64,000 nucleotides of DNA from contig CAWCIY010000003.1 in NCBI GenBank assembly GCA_963795715.1, forward strand, positions 434,001 to 498,000, written 5' to 3'. Of this stretch, positions 45,099 through 54,136 are shown one piece after another; positions within the stretch are counted from its first letter, which is position 1; every line of letters starts with the position of its first letter. A program made the position numbers and the translations under genes. This DNA is from JAFEDN01 sp963795715. Its GTDB lineage: Bacteria > Pseudomonadota > Gammaproteobacteria > Coxiellales > Coxiellaceae. Under the pieces are notes generated by a model that was not told the origin of the DNA, ran no database searches, and was given only the letters and a program-made list of their open reading frames with translations.

Positions 45099-45352
45099 GT
45101 CATGTCGCGACTTGATTGCATAGGCGTCAGTTTAAGCATTTACATTCCATAGCCCGCCAATATTTTAAAACCGCCCAGTGGATAGCGATGAGCCACTCGC
45201 GGGAGTGCCGGAAGAGGCTTTGGCCAGCTTCGTTCCGAAAAAAGCCACTACGCTGGCCAAAGCCTCTTCCGGCGCCAAGCTCAATTCACGCCGGGCGGTT
45301 TTAAAGCAAATGCACTTAAACTGACGCCTATGCAATCAAGTCTCGGCATGAC
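45099..45352. mobile_element. Candidate MITE, 254 bp, almost completely palindromic
   Basis: Outer arms of 38 bases (45099-45136 and 45315-45352) differ at two positions and contain CTTGATTGCATAGGCGTCAG. Within them lie AAAACCGCCC/GGGCGGTTTT arms and an inner perfect 22-bp stem beginning GCCGGAAGAGGC (45207-45228, 45252-45273). No target duplication is clear. The whole unit could fold into one long hairpin. No gene of its own; it lies between the DUF4142 gene and cphA. Confidence 0.65.
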
Positions 45353-45439
45353 GTAGTGCTAACCCCCCTCTGCTTTTTTTACGAAATTTTGTACTATAAT
45401 TTTATTTACCTAACATAAACCTAACACCAGTGCAAAGAT

Positions 45440-48046
45440 ATGGAAATTTTAAATATCAAGGTGCTAAAGGGCCAAAATTATTGGTCTAATTTTCGTACCC
45501 ATCTCATCGTCATAGAGCTAGATTTAAAAGAATATGAAGAATTACCCACCGATATGTTGCACGGTTTTAGCGACAATCTAACCAGGTTAATTCCCTCTTT
45601 AGAGGATCATTACTGTTCTAAAGGGCGCCAAGGTGGATTTCTGGAACGGCTTAGAGAAGGAACTTGGTTAGGACACGTGGTTGAGCATGTGGCGCTGGAG
45701 TTGGAATGGTTGGCTGGCATGGAAAATCGTTATGGCCGGACTCGCTCTACCAGCAGACGCGGTGTTTACTATGTTATTTTTTCTTATGAATTAGAAAAAG
45801 CGGGTTTATATGCTGCAGAAACGGCCTTTAAAATAGTCAAAACCTTGGCAGAAGGAAAATCGTATCACTATCTAAAAGAAGATATCGCGTATTTAAAAAA
45901 AATTAAATCTGAAGAAGGCTTAGGAGTTTCAACGCAAGCTATAGTGAAGGAGGCCGAGAAAAGAGATATTCCTAGATTCTTTTTAGAAGAGGATTCGGCC
46001 ATTATTTTAGGTCAAGGTTGCCATCAAAAAATGATTATTTCCTCTTTGACTTCTCAAACAAGTTCTCTGGGTGTGGATTTTGCCTGCGATAAAGATCGAA
46101 CTAAAAAAATGTTACGCAACAATTATATCCCGACGCCTAAAGGTGTAGTGATTAGTGATATAACGGACTTAACGGATGCGATTGCAGAAGTGGGCTATCC
46201 GTTGGTGATTAAACCGCTCGATGCTAACCATGGCAGAGGAACCACCACCAATATACATAAAAAGTTGAAAGCCATCACTGCATACCGGGCTGCGGAAAAA
46301 GTTTCTTCGCGAATAATCGTAGAAAGGTTTATTGAAGGAGAAGATTATCGCTTTTTGGTGATCAATTATAAACTAGTGGCTGTCGCCAAAAGATTGCCGG
46401 CTGCAGTGATGGGTGACGGTGAATCTACTATTGAAGAGTTAATCGATGAAGTGAATAGCGATCCCAAACGAGGCGAAGGTCATGAAAACATGCTCACAGC
46501 GATTTCCATTGATCGTGACACTTTATCATTATTGAAAGAGCGGGGTTATACTTTAGAAACCATTCTACCCAAAGGTGAAAATTGTATTTTAAAATGCGTG
46601 GCCAATATAAGTACCGGCGGCACCGCCATAGATGTCACCGAAGAAGTTCACCCTGAAAATATATTCTTGGTGGAACGAGTCGCGAGATTAATGAATTTAG
46701 ATGTTTGTGGAATTGATATTGTTGCCAAAAGAATCGATGCGCCCATAAACGAAACCAATGGCGCCGTTATTGAGGTTAATGCATCACCAGGATTACGCAT
46801 GCATCTTCTTCCTTCAGTAGGAAAATCTAGGAATGTTGCTAAAAACATTGTTGATATGATGTTTCCGTTGGGTAAAAATTTTCGTATCCCTATCGTAGCC
46901 GTTACCGGGACCAATGGTAAAACGACCACAGTACGTCTTATCGCTTATATGGCCAGTAAAGTAGGTTATCACGTGGGTTTTACCACCACGGATGGCATCT
47001 ATATCAATAATCATTTGATTTATGAAGGCGATTGCTCAGGACCTAATAGCACTAAAACCATACTTCGTGATCCTCTGATTAATTTTGCTGTTTTAGAGTG
47101 TGCTAGAGGCGGCATACTACGTGCTGGTTTAGGTTTTGATAAGTGCAATATTAGTATACTGACTAACATTTCTGAAGATCATCTAGGTTTAGATGGTATC
47201 GACACCGTTGAACAATTGGCCAGAGTTAAAAGTGTGGTGTTACGCAGCACTACTCAAAATGGTTATGCGATTTTGAATGCTGACGATGAACTGGTTTATT
47301 CGCTGAGAAATGAATTGGATTGTAATATTGCTTTATTTAGTCTTCATGCCAATAATCCAAAAGTCGTAGCTCACTGCGCCCAGGGCGGTTATGCTGCTTA
47401 TATTGAAAATAATCAAATAACTGTTCAACATGAAACGAAGATGGTATTGGGAGATATCACTCAATTACCCCTTACTTTCAATGGCGCCGCAAAAATGATG
47501 GTGCAAAATATTTTGCCCGCAGTGCTTGCCGGAGTGATCAGTGGTTTTCCTGTAGACAGAATTCGTGAAGTGTTGGAAAATTTGATACCGTCTTCAGAAA
47601 ATTTACCCGGAAGAATGAATTTGTTCCAGTTAGACGGTGTGCAAGTATTAGTGGATTATGCTCATAATACTGGGGCCTTTTCAGAATTAAAAGAATTCAT
47701 TAAAAATATTCCTTGTAATAAAAGAATCGGCATCATAGGGATACCTGGAGACCGGCGTCCCGAAGATATCCGTAAAATCGGTTTTTATTGCGCCCAAATT
47801 TTTGATGAAATTATTTTTCGTTTAGACAAATCAAATCGCGGCAAAAGTGATGAGGAAATGACTCAATTCTTTAAAGAAGGAGTGAATAGTCACAACCCTG
47901 CGAAAAAGATGAGTATTATTAAAGATGAACAAGAAGCGCTGATATATGCCTTAGAAAATGCCCGCTTAGGACATTTCATTTTACATTGCCCGGAAGAGCC
48001 TTCTCAGGCCATTGCCTATTTAAGGGGACTCCAACTGAATGATTAA
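45440..48046 (+). CDS. cphA: Cyanophycin synthetase
   Basis: 868 residues, close to CphA1 enzymes (about 875). Order: N-terminal CphA domain (residues 1-160), ATP-grasp domain (about 210-470; LVIKPLDANHGRGTTTNI, VIEVNASPGLRMHL) that adds aspartate to the backbone, and a Mur-ligase-like domain with P-loop VTGTNGKTTTVRL at about 489 and the LTNISEDHLG motif, which adds arginine. Product: the multi-L-arginyl-poly-L-aspartate storage polymer. It overlaps cyanophycinase by 8 bp, so both make and break enzymes are co-expressed. Francisella has a similar pair; transfer is possible. Confidence 0.93.
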   Translation: MEILNIKVLKGQNYWSNFRTHLIVIELDLKEYEELPTDMLHGFSDNLTRLIPSLEDHYCSKGRQGGFLERLREGTWLGHVVEHVALELEWLAGMENRYGRTRSTSRRGVYYVIFSYELEKAGLYAAETAFKIVKTLAEGKSYHYLKEDIAYLKKIKSEEGLGVSTQAIVKEAEKRDIPRFFLEEDSAIILGQGCHQKMIISSLTSQTSSLGVDFACDKDRTKKMLRNNYIPTPKGVVISDITDLTDAIAEVGYPLVIKPLDANHGRGTTTNIHKKLKAITAYRAAEKVSSRIIVERFIEGEDYRFLVINYKLVAVAKRLPAAVMGDGESTIEELIDEVNSDPKRGEGHENMLTAISIDRDTLSLLKERGYTLETILPKGENCILKCVANISTGGTAIDVTEEVHPENIFLVERVARLMNLDVCGIDIVAKRIDAPINETNGAVIEVNASPGLRMHLLPSVGKSRNVAKNIVDMMFPLGKNFRIPIVAVTGTNGKTTTVRLIAYMASKVGYHVGFTTTDGIYINNHLIYEGDCSGPNSTKTILRDPLINFAVLECARGGILRAGLGFDKCNISILTNISEDHLGLDGIDTVEQLARVKSVVLRSTTQNGYAILNADDELVYSLRNELDCNIALFSLHANNPKVVAHCAQGGYAAYIENNQITVQHETKMVLGDITQLPLTFNGAAKMMVQNILPAVLAGVISGFPVDRIREVLENLIPSSENLPGRMNLFQLDGVQVLVDYAHNTGAFSELKEFIKNIPCNKRIGIIGIPGDRRPEDIRKIGFYCAQIFDEIIFRLDKSNRGKSDEEMTQFFKEGVNSHNPAKKMSIIKDEQEALIYALENARLGHFILHCPEEPSQAIAYLRGLQLND

Positions 48047-48902
48047 AGGGAAATTACTTATCATTGGAGGCGCAGAAGACACGGGTAAAGATGTTCGGCG
48101 TCAAGAAAGAAGTGAACAAATTAACCATGAATTTGAACGCTTTGAAATTTTAAAAGAGTTACTACACTACGCTCATGATCGTAAAATAGAAATTATCACT
48201 ACAGGTTCGCGCGTACCCGATGAAGTTGAAACAGCGTATAGAAAAGCTTTTGAAAAAATAAACCATGCCGATCTAGGTTTTATTTATATTACTGAAAAAG
48301 AAGAAGCCAGAACAGAAGAGAATCAAAGAAGAGTTGAAAAAGCCGGTTCGGTTTTTTTTTCCGGTGGAGATCAATTTCGTCTTTCTAGCATTCTAGGCGG
48401 TACGCCGATCGTAGATATTATCAAAGAACGTTACATCCATGATCCTGATTTTTTAGTGGCCGGCACCAGTGCAGGAGCTATGGTAATGTCTGGTGTGATG
48501 ATCGCCGGAGGAGGAGCCGAAGAAGCTTTATTTGGCCGTGACTTAAAAACCACTTCAGGCCTAGGTTTTTTGCAAAATTGCATCATAGACACGCATTTCA
48601 TAAAACGAGGGCGTTTTGGCCGGTTGGCTCATGCCATCATTACCAATCCAGGGCAATTAGGCATCGGTTTAGGAGAAGACGCAGCACTTATTATTTCTAG
48701 GGGTGATGAAGCAGAATGCCGAGGTTCAGGTATGGTGGTCATCATTGATGGCAAAAATATCGAACAAACTAATATTACCGATGTCAAAGAAGATGAACCG
48801 GTTTATGTAGAAAATTTAATAGTTCACTTATTAGTGAAGGGTTGTCGGTTTTCCATAAAAAATCGAATATTAGAAAAATCGGATGTTCATAAAAAATCTT
48901 AA
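48039..48902 (+). CDS. cphB: Cyanophycinase
   Basis: 287 residues, peptidase family S51. The catalytic serine is in GTSAGAMVMS (near residue 144), with SGGDQFRLSS upstream, and VDTHF-like IIDTHFIKRGRFGRL downstream. It degrades cyanophycin to beta-Asp-Arg dipeptides. Start ATG at 48039 lies within the end of cphA. The acid-basic C-terminal tail (RILEKSDVHKKS) is longer than in cyanobacterial forms. No isoaspartyl dipeptidase gene follows to split the dipeptide. Confidence 0.93.
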   Translation: MIKGKLLIIGGAEDTGKDVRRQERSEQINHEFERFEILKELLHYAHDRKIEIITTGSRVPDEVETAYRKAFEKINHADLGFIYITEKEEARTEENQRRVEKAGSVFFSGGDQFRLSSILGGTPIVDIIKERYIHDPDFLVAGTSAGAMVMSGVMIAGGGAEEALFGRDLKTTSGLGFLQNCIIDTHFIKRGRFGRLAHAIITNPGQLGIGLGEDAALIISRGDEAECRGSGMVVIIDGKNIEQTNITDVKEDEPVYVENLIVHLLVKGCRFSIKNRILEKSDVHKKS

Positions 48903-48924
48903 GTAAAGTATACTGCTTTAATAT

Positions 48925-49656
48925 ATGTCCATTCCCAGAGTCTATTTTCCATTTCCGTTGCAATCGGGAAATTTAATCTCCTTAGATGAGGCTACAAGCC
49001 GTCATTTATTAACTGTTTTGCGTCTGCGGACTGGAGAATCTTTACAGATATTTAATGGTGAAGGGGGTTATTATTCTGCAAAATTGGATTCATTGCAAAA
49101 AAAACAGGCCCTCGTTTTAGTAGAAGATTTTCATGCGAGCCAGCGAGAATCCCCAATAGAAATCCACTTAGGACAAGCCATTTCTCGTGGTGAACGTATG
49201 GATTTGGTTATGCAAAAATCTGTCGAACTCGGAGTGGCAAAAATAACCCCTCTAATGACCGAGCGCTGCGGGGCTCCAATGAAAGGGGAACGTTCGGATA
49301 ATCGCATCCAACGCTGGCAGAAAATAGTCATCAGCGCTGTAGAACAATGTGGTAGATGCCAAGTTCCTCCTGTTTACCCGGCAGAGACACTCACTCAATT
49401 TTTGGCTAAGGCCGAAGGCTTAAAATTAATATGTAGTTTTACAGCAAGTCAAATTGAACTAGCAAAAACTACTTTATCTGATGGCAAAGTGACTCTATTA
49501 ATTGGCCCCGAAGGTGGTTTTTCACCTTCAGAAATTCAACAGGCCCAGCAAGCAGGATTCCATCCTTTATCGCTGGGGCCTCGTATTTTGCGCACTGAAA
49601 CGGCAGCTATAGTGGCATTGAGTGTGATACAGCATCATTTAGGCGATCTTATTTAA
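48925..49656 (+). CDS. rsmE: 16S rRNA m3U1498 methyltransferase RsmE
   Basis: 243 residues, SPOUT-fold. N-terminal PUA-like part (HLLTVLRLRTGE) and C-terminal knot: GQAISRGERMDLVMQKSVELGVAKITPL, LLIGPEGGFSPSEI and LGPRILRTETAAIVAL. It methylates U1498 of 16S rRNA. Starts 23 bp after cphB. Confidence 0.94.
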   Translation: MSIPRVYFPFPLQSGNLISLDEATSRHLLTVLRLRTGESLQIFNGEGGYYSAKLDSLQKKQALVLVEDFHASQRESPIEIHLGQAISRGERMDLVMQKSVELGVAKITPLMTERCGAPMKGERSDNRIQRWQKIVISAVEQCGRCQVPPVYPAETLTQFLAKAEGLKLICSFTASQIELAKTTLSDGKVTLLIGPEGGFSPSEIQQAQQAGFHPLSLGPRILRTETAAIVALSVIQHHLGDLI

Positions 49657-49694
49657 TACTATACTTATATTAAGATACCTAAAAGGAGGGTTTT

Positions 49695-49877
49695 ATGTTG
49701 GGTCTAGTTGTGATATTTTTTATCATTGCTATTATAGCCGCGGCTCTAGGATTTGGTGGAATCGCGGGTGCAGCGATAGGCATGGCGAAAATCATATTTT
49801 TTATTTTCTTGATACTTTTCCTAATAGCTATAGTAGTAGCTATTGTACGGGGCGATCGACGCTGGTGGTGGTGGTAA
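49695..49877 (+). CDS. Small DUF1328-type membrane protein
   Basis: 60 residues, two hydrophobic segments (VVIFFIIAIIAAALGFGGIAGAA and KIIFFIFLILFLIAIVVAIV) and a C-terminal RGDRRWWWW. The AALGFGGIAGAA core is typical of DUF1328/YtjA proteins. AGGAGG precedes the ATG. Function of the family unknown. The opposite strand also has an open frame here, but no RBS. Confidence 0.82.
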   Translation: MLGLVVIFFIIAIIAAALGFGGIAGAAIGMAKIIFFIFLILFLIAIVVAIVRGDRRWWWW

Positions 49878-49907
49878 AATCCCTCGAGATACATTACACT
49901 AGCTGGC

Positions 49908-50519
49908 ATGGCTAAACTGCATTTTTATTATTCAGCAATGAATGCCGGTAAAAGTACGGTGTTGTTGCAGTCTAGTCATAATTATAACGAAAGGGGCATG
50001 GATACGTTGCTGTTTGTCCCCAGTATTGATACCCGTTTCGGTGTAGGTAAGATCACTACTCGCTTAGGCCTACAAGTTGACGCCATTGCTGTCGATGACC
50101 AGCATGATGTTTTTTCTTACGTGCAAAATAAGCGGAATCAAAACAATAATATTAAATGCGTATTTATCGACGAAGCCCACTTTTTATCAAAAACTCACGT
50201 CCGTCAGCTTGCTCGAATTACCGATGAGTTGAATATTCCGGTATTGGCTTATGGCTTACGAACCGATTTTCAAGCAGAACCATTTGAGGGTAGCCTTTAT
50301 CTTTTAGCTTTAGCGGATATTTTGGTTGAAATCAAAACTATTTGTTATTGTGGAAGTAAAGCGACTATGAATTTACGTATTGATGATCGAGGACAACCGG
50401 TACGGGAAGGACAACAAATTGAAATTGGGGGCAATGAACGTTATATCGCAACCTGCCGTAAACATTTTTATAAGTATGACTTGCAAACTGAAAAAGAAAG
50501 GGGGGAATGCTATGTCTGA
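49908..50519 (+). CDS. tdk: Thymidine kinase
   Basis: 203 residues, type II kinase: P-loop SAMNAGKSTVLLQS (residues 10-23), FIDEAHFL Walker B, and the lasso region with zinc-ligand cysteines ICYCGSKATMNLR and the C-terminal CRKHF. Salvages thymidine to dTMP. Its stop overlaps the following MFS gene by 8 bp. Confidence 0.95.
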   Translation: MAKLHFYYSAMNAGKSTVLLQSSHNYNERGMDTLLFVPSIDTRFGVGKITTRLGLQVDAIAVDDQHDVFSYVQNKRNQNNNIKCVFIDEAHFLSKTHVRQLARITDELNIPVLAYGLRTDFQAEPFEGSLYLLALADILVEIKTICYCGSKATMNLRIDDRGQPVREGQQIEIGGNERYIATCRKHFYKYDLQTEKERGECYV

Positions 50520-51825
50520 TCCTAAACAACCTTGGTTGGTTTGTTTTGCTGCCGCACTGTTTTTCTTTTTTGAATTCATGCAAGTTAATATGTTTAATGC
50601 CATAACTCCGGCGTTAATGGTCACTTTTCATATACAAGCAGTAGAAATTGCCCATCTTTCTGCAACCTATTTTTATGCGAATGTGTTCTTTTTGTTTTTT
50701 GCGGGCATGATTTTAGATCGTATTTCTACCAGAAAATTATTGATTATGGCGATGACGATCATCGTCATAGTAACCGCCTGTTTTGCTGCCGCTACCTCGA
50801 TTTGGCAAGCTATGATTTGTAGAGCCATCACTGGTTGTGGTGGGGCATTTTGCTTGCTTAGTTGCGTTCGTTTGGCCTCCCGTTGGTTTCCGCCGCGCCG
50901 CATGGCCTTAGTAGTAGGCTTAATGGTCACTTTTGCCATGAGCGGCGGCATGATGGCCCAAGCTCCCTTTACCGTATCAGTAGACCATTTTGGCTGGCGC
51001 AATACTTTATTGCTGGATTCAGCCGTCGGAGCCATCATGTTGCTGGTTATTATAGCTAAAGTGCGTGATTATCCAGCGGGTGCAGCGCAGCAGTTACGTC
51101 AACAGCGTTCGCTTCTGGCTCAGCTCAGTTTAAGGCAAGCCATCATGCGCGTATTTAAAAACTCGCAAAATTGGTTGGGTGGGGTTTATACTTCCATGAT
51201 GAACTTACCCATTTTTTTATTAGGCGCTTTATGGGGCAGCCTGTATTTAGTGCAAGTTCGTCATCTGACTCGATTTGAAGCTTCGATAGTCAGTTCCATG
51301 CTTTTTATTGGTACAATCTTAGGGTCTCCTGTTTTGGGCTGGTTATCCGACCGCATCGGCAGGCGTAAATTACCCATGATCGTGGGTGCTATAATTTCTT
51401 TGCTATTGATTATTTGGTTAATGAGCGCCGGCAATATGTCCTATGGAACACTGATATTTTTATTCTTTGCTTTGGGCTTTATAACCAGTACGCAAATCCT
51501 TTCATACCCTTTAATTGCAGAAAGCAATCCTCATTACTTGGTCGCCAGCGCTGAGAGCATTGCATCGACCTTGATTATGTCAGGTGGATTTTTGCAAACC
51601 TTATTTGCATTGTTGATGTCGTGGCATTGGGACCATCGGATTATCAATGGTATACCGATTTACTCAGTGCATAATTATTACTACGCCCTTGCCATTATGC
51701 CGGTTGGTTTTTGTATAGCGTTATTAACTGCTTATAGAATTAGAGAAACCTACGGTCAGGCTACTCATGTAGAAGCGGTAGAAGAACCACAATCGTTGTT
51801 AAATAACGCTCATGGCGTCTTGTAA
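50512..51825 (+). CDS. MFS transporter
   Basis: 437 residues from ATG 50512 (GGGGGAAT upstream), 12 TM segments. Conserved loop 2-3 motif GMILDRISTRKLLI and the second-half counterpart GWLSDRIGRRKLPM. Substrate cannot be predicted; the sugar-phosphate/nucleoside and phthalate-type MFS groups share this look. Gene coupling to tdk hints at nucleoside-linked uptake, but this is weak. Convergent with the gamma-lyase gene, overlapping its 3' end by 27 bp. Confidence 0.88.
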   Translation: MSDPKQPWLVCFAAALFFFFEFMQVNMFNAITPALMVTFHIQAVEIAHLSATYFYANVFFLFFAGMILDRISTRKLLIMAMTIIVIVTACFAAATSIWQAMICRAITGCGGAFCLLSCVRLASRWFPPRRMALVVGLMVTFAMSGGMMAQAPFTVSVDHFGWRNTLLLDSAVGAIMLLVIIAKVRDYPAGAAQQLRQQRSLLAQLSLRQAIMRVFKNSQNWLGGVYTSMMNLPIFLLGALWGSLYLVQVRHLTRFEASIVSSMLFIGTILGSPVLGWLSDRIGRRKLPMIVGAIISLLLIIWLMSAGNMSYGTLIFLFFALGFITSTQILSYPLIAESNPHYLVASAESIASTLIMSGGFLQTLFALLMSWHWDHRIINGIPIYSVHNYYYALAIMPVGFCIALLTAYRIRETYGQATHVEAVEEPQSLLNNAHGVL

Positions 51826-52965
51826 ATCTTTTTGTAAATCCTCGATATCTTCGATGCCGACTGACAAGCGAATTAAACTGTCTTTTATTCCTAGCTTTTC
51901 CCGTACTTCTTTTGGGATCGAGGCGTGAGTCATAATGGCTGGATGCTCAATTAAACTTTCTACGCCACCTAAACTTTCCGCCAAAGTAAAAACCTGGCAT
52001 CGGGAAAGCATTTGTTTGGTAGCTTGAAGTGAGCACTTTAGTACGACTGTGATCATTCCCCCGAATAATGACATTTGACGTTTCGCTAAGGCATGCTGTG
52101 GATGAGAAGGCAGTCCTGGATAAATCACTTCGCTCACCTGAGGCTGGTGTTGTAACCATTGCGCTAGCGCTAAAGCATTCTGATGATGTCGTTCCATGCG
52201 AATGGCCAAGGTTTTCAAACCGCGTAGCGCCAGAAAACTGTCAAAAGGCCCAGCAATCGCACCCACGGCATTTTGCAAAAAAGCCATTTGTTTGATTAGC
52301 TCAGGGTTATCGCCTACGACCACGATTCCATTCACCACATCCGAATGTCCGTTTAAATATTTGGTGGCGGAATGAACTACCAGATCAAAACCCAGTTCCA
52401 AGGGACGCTGACTCATGGGTGTCGCAAAAGTGTTATCAGCACAAGTGAGCAGCTGATGTTGTTTAGCAAATCGAGCGATGGCGGACAAATCAACTATTTT
52501 TAATAGCGGATTGCTGGGGGATTCAAGCCAAATCATGCGGGTTTCGGGTCGAATGGCCTTTTCAAGGGCGGTTAAGTCGGTCATATCTACAAAAGAAAAC
52601 TGCAATCCGGCTGAGCGTTGACGAACCTGGTTAAATAAGCGATAGGTCCCGCCGTACACATCATCCATAACGATGATATGATCGCCGGGTTTAAACAAAT
52701 CTAAAATAGTGGCGATAGCCGCCATGCCCGAGGCAAATGCAAAACCGCGCTCCCCCGATTCTAAATCGGCTACGCCGCGTTCATAAGCAAAACGAGTTGG
52801 ATTTTGTGTACGCGAATACTCAAAACCCTGGTGTTCGCCCGGTGCGCGTTGGGCGTAAGTGGAGGTAGCATAAATGGGCGTCATAACCGCCCCGGTAAGG
52901 GGATCGGGATGTTGACCACCATGGATGACACGCGTAGCCAGTCGATGCATTTTATTTTTATTCAT
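51799..52965 (-). CDS. Cystathionine gamma-lyase/gamma-synthase family PLP enzyme
   Basis: 388 residues. PLP lysine in SATKYLNGHSD near residue 199; substrate loops TYAQRAPGEHQGFEYSRTQNPT and AESLGGVESLIEHPA. The C-terminal SVGIEDIEDL is standard. MetB, MetC and gamma-lyase cannot be told apart by these motifs, but the nearby cystathionine beta-synthase (57503-58456) makes the reverse-transsulfuration role (cystathionine to cysteine) the likely one. Confidence 0.9.
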   Translation of the reverse strand: MNKNKMHRLATRVIHGGQHPDPLTGAVMTPIYATSTYAQRAPGEHQGFEYSRTQNPTRFAYERGVADLESGERGFAFASGMAAIATILDLFKPGDHIIVMDDVYGGTYRLFNQVRQRSAGLQFSFVDMTDLTALEKAIRPETRMIWLESPSNPLLKIVDLSAIARFAKQHQLLTCADNTFATPMSQRPLELGFDLVVHSATKYLNGHSDVVNGIVVVGDNPELIKQMAFLQNAVGAIAGPFDSFLALRGLKTLAIRMERHHQNALALAQWLQHQPQVSEVIYPGLPSHPQHALAKRQMSLFGGMITVVLKCSLQATKQMLSRCQVFTLAESLGGVESLIEHPAIMTHASIPKEVREKLGIKDSLIRLSVGIEDIEDLQKDLQDAMSVI

Positions 52966-53044
52966 GGGGAAATGATAGCAAATTTTACAGACCTAGAATA
53001 TGATCGAGAAATTTAGGATAATAGTATTTTTATTTGGTTACATC

Positions 53045-54136
53045 ATGCAAATTACTAAAGAACAATTATTGATCTCGCTTAAAGATCTAGAATTAGATAA
53101 TTTTGAACGAACTGTATCTACTAAAGATACAGATAAGTTCGCTAAAAATATTTGTGCATTTTCAAATGATATGCCTGATCATAAGCAGCCGGGTTATTTA
53201 TGTATAGGAGTGAAAGACAATGGCAGTTTAGCTGGGATAAAAGTTAATGATGAACTTTTAAAAAACTTAAGTGCTTTGCGTTCTGATGGCAATATCCAAC
53301 CGTTACCTAGGATAAATGTTTCTAAACTTGAGCTTGACGGAAAGGAAATAGCTATCGTAGAGGTTTTTCCTGCAGATATGCCTCCAGTTAGATATAAGGG
53401 AACAATTTGGATTCGTATCGGCCCCCGTATAGCCATTGCTTCAGAGCAAGATGAAAGAGTATTGACTGAAAAACGCATTTCTCAAATTCAACATTTTGAC
53501 CAGCAGCCTTGTGGGGATAGTGCTTTTGAAGATCTTAATATAGAAAGTTTTTGTGGAAACTACTTACCAAATGCGGTAAGCAAAGAGGTCATAGAAGAAA
53601 ATCATCGGGAAATAAAACAACAATTAGCTTCACTAAGATTTTATGACTTAAAAAAAGATTGTCCTACTCATGCTGGAATTTTATTATTCGCCCAAGATTC
53701 CCTTAATTGGCTTCCAGGAGCATATATACAATTTTTACAGATTGCAGGACAGGATCTCAGTGACCCAATTGCTTCCGAAAAACAAATTACTGGTGATCTA
53801 TTAACTATATTGAGGGAACTAGATCTTTTACTTAAAACCTTAATCCATGAATATCCTATTAAAGAAACTATTTTACAAGAAAAAATTGTAATGGATTATC
53901 CAAAAGAAGCAGTACGAGAATTAATCATGAATGCAGTAATGCACCGTGACTACCAAGCAACTGTCTATAGAAATCCAGTAATAGCAGAAGCGATGAAAAC
54001 GCTAGGATATGTAAATAAATACGGGAGCGGAATTATAAGAGCTCAGAATGCTCTAAAAAAGAATAGTAGTGAGCCTGCAGTATTTGAAACTGAATACAGT
54101 AGTGCATTTTCTGTAAAAATTTGGAAAAGAAAATGA
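53045..54136 (+). CDS. AlbA_2 (Schlafen-like) ATP-binding protein with an internal deletion
   Basis: 363 residues from ATG 53045. N-terminal AlbA_2 domain (residues 25-150: GYLCIGVKDNGSLAGI, PPVRYKGTIWIRIGPR) followed by a linker and an HATPase_c_4 region (EAVRELIMNAVMHRDYQA). Where relatives carry a stretch of about 40 residues with the NPGGL nucleotide-binding loop, this one jumps to VYRNPVIAEAMKTLGYVNKYGSGI. The frame stays open, so the deletion is a multiple of three. Family members act as regulators or in phage defence. Its stop overlaps the ParA gene (AAATGA). Confidence 0.85.
   Translation: MQITKEQLLISLKDLELDNFERTVSTKDTDKFAKNICAFSNDMPDHKQPGYLCIGVKDNGSLAGIKVNDELLKNLSALRSDGNIQPLPRINVSKLELDGKEIAIVEVFPADMPPVRYKGTIWIRIGPRIAIASEQDERVLTEKRISQIQHFDQQPCGDSAFEDLNIESFCGNYLPNAVSKEVIEENHREIKQQLASLRFYDLKKDCPTHAGILLFAQDSLNWLPGAYIQFLQIAGQDLSDPIASEKQITGDLLTILRELDLLLKTLIHEYPIKETILQEKIVMDYPKEAVRELIMNAVMHRDYQATVYRNPVIAEAMKTLGYVNKYGSGIIRAQNALKKNSSEPAVFETEYSSAFSVKIWKRK

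Noticed and set aside
45116..45304. 62-codon frame inside the palindrome
   Set aside because: It spans both arms of the inverted repeat and has no RBS; the frame is a by-product of the palindrome.
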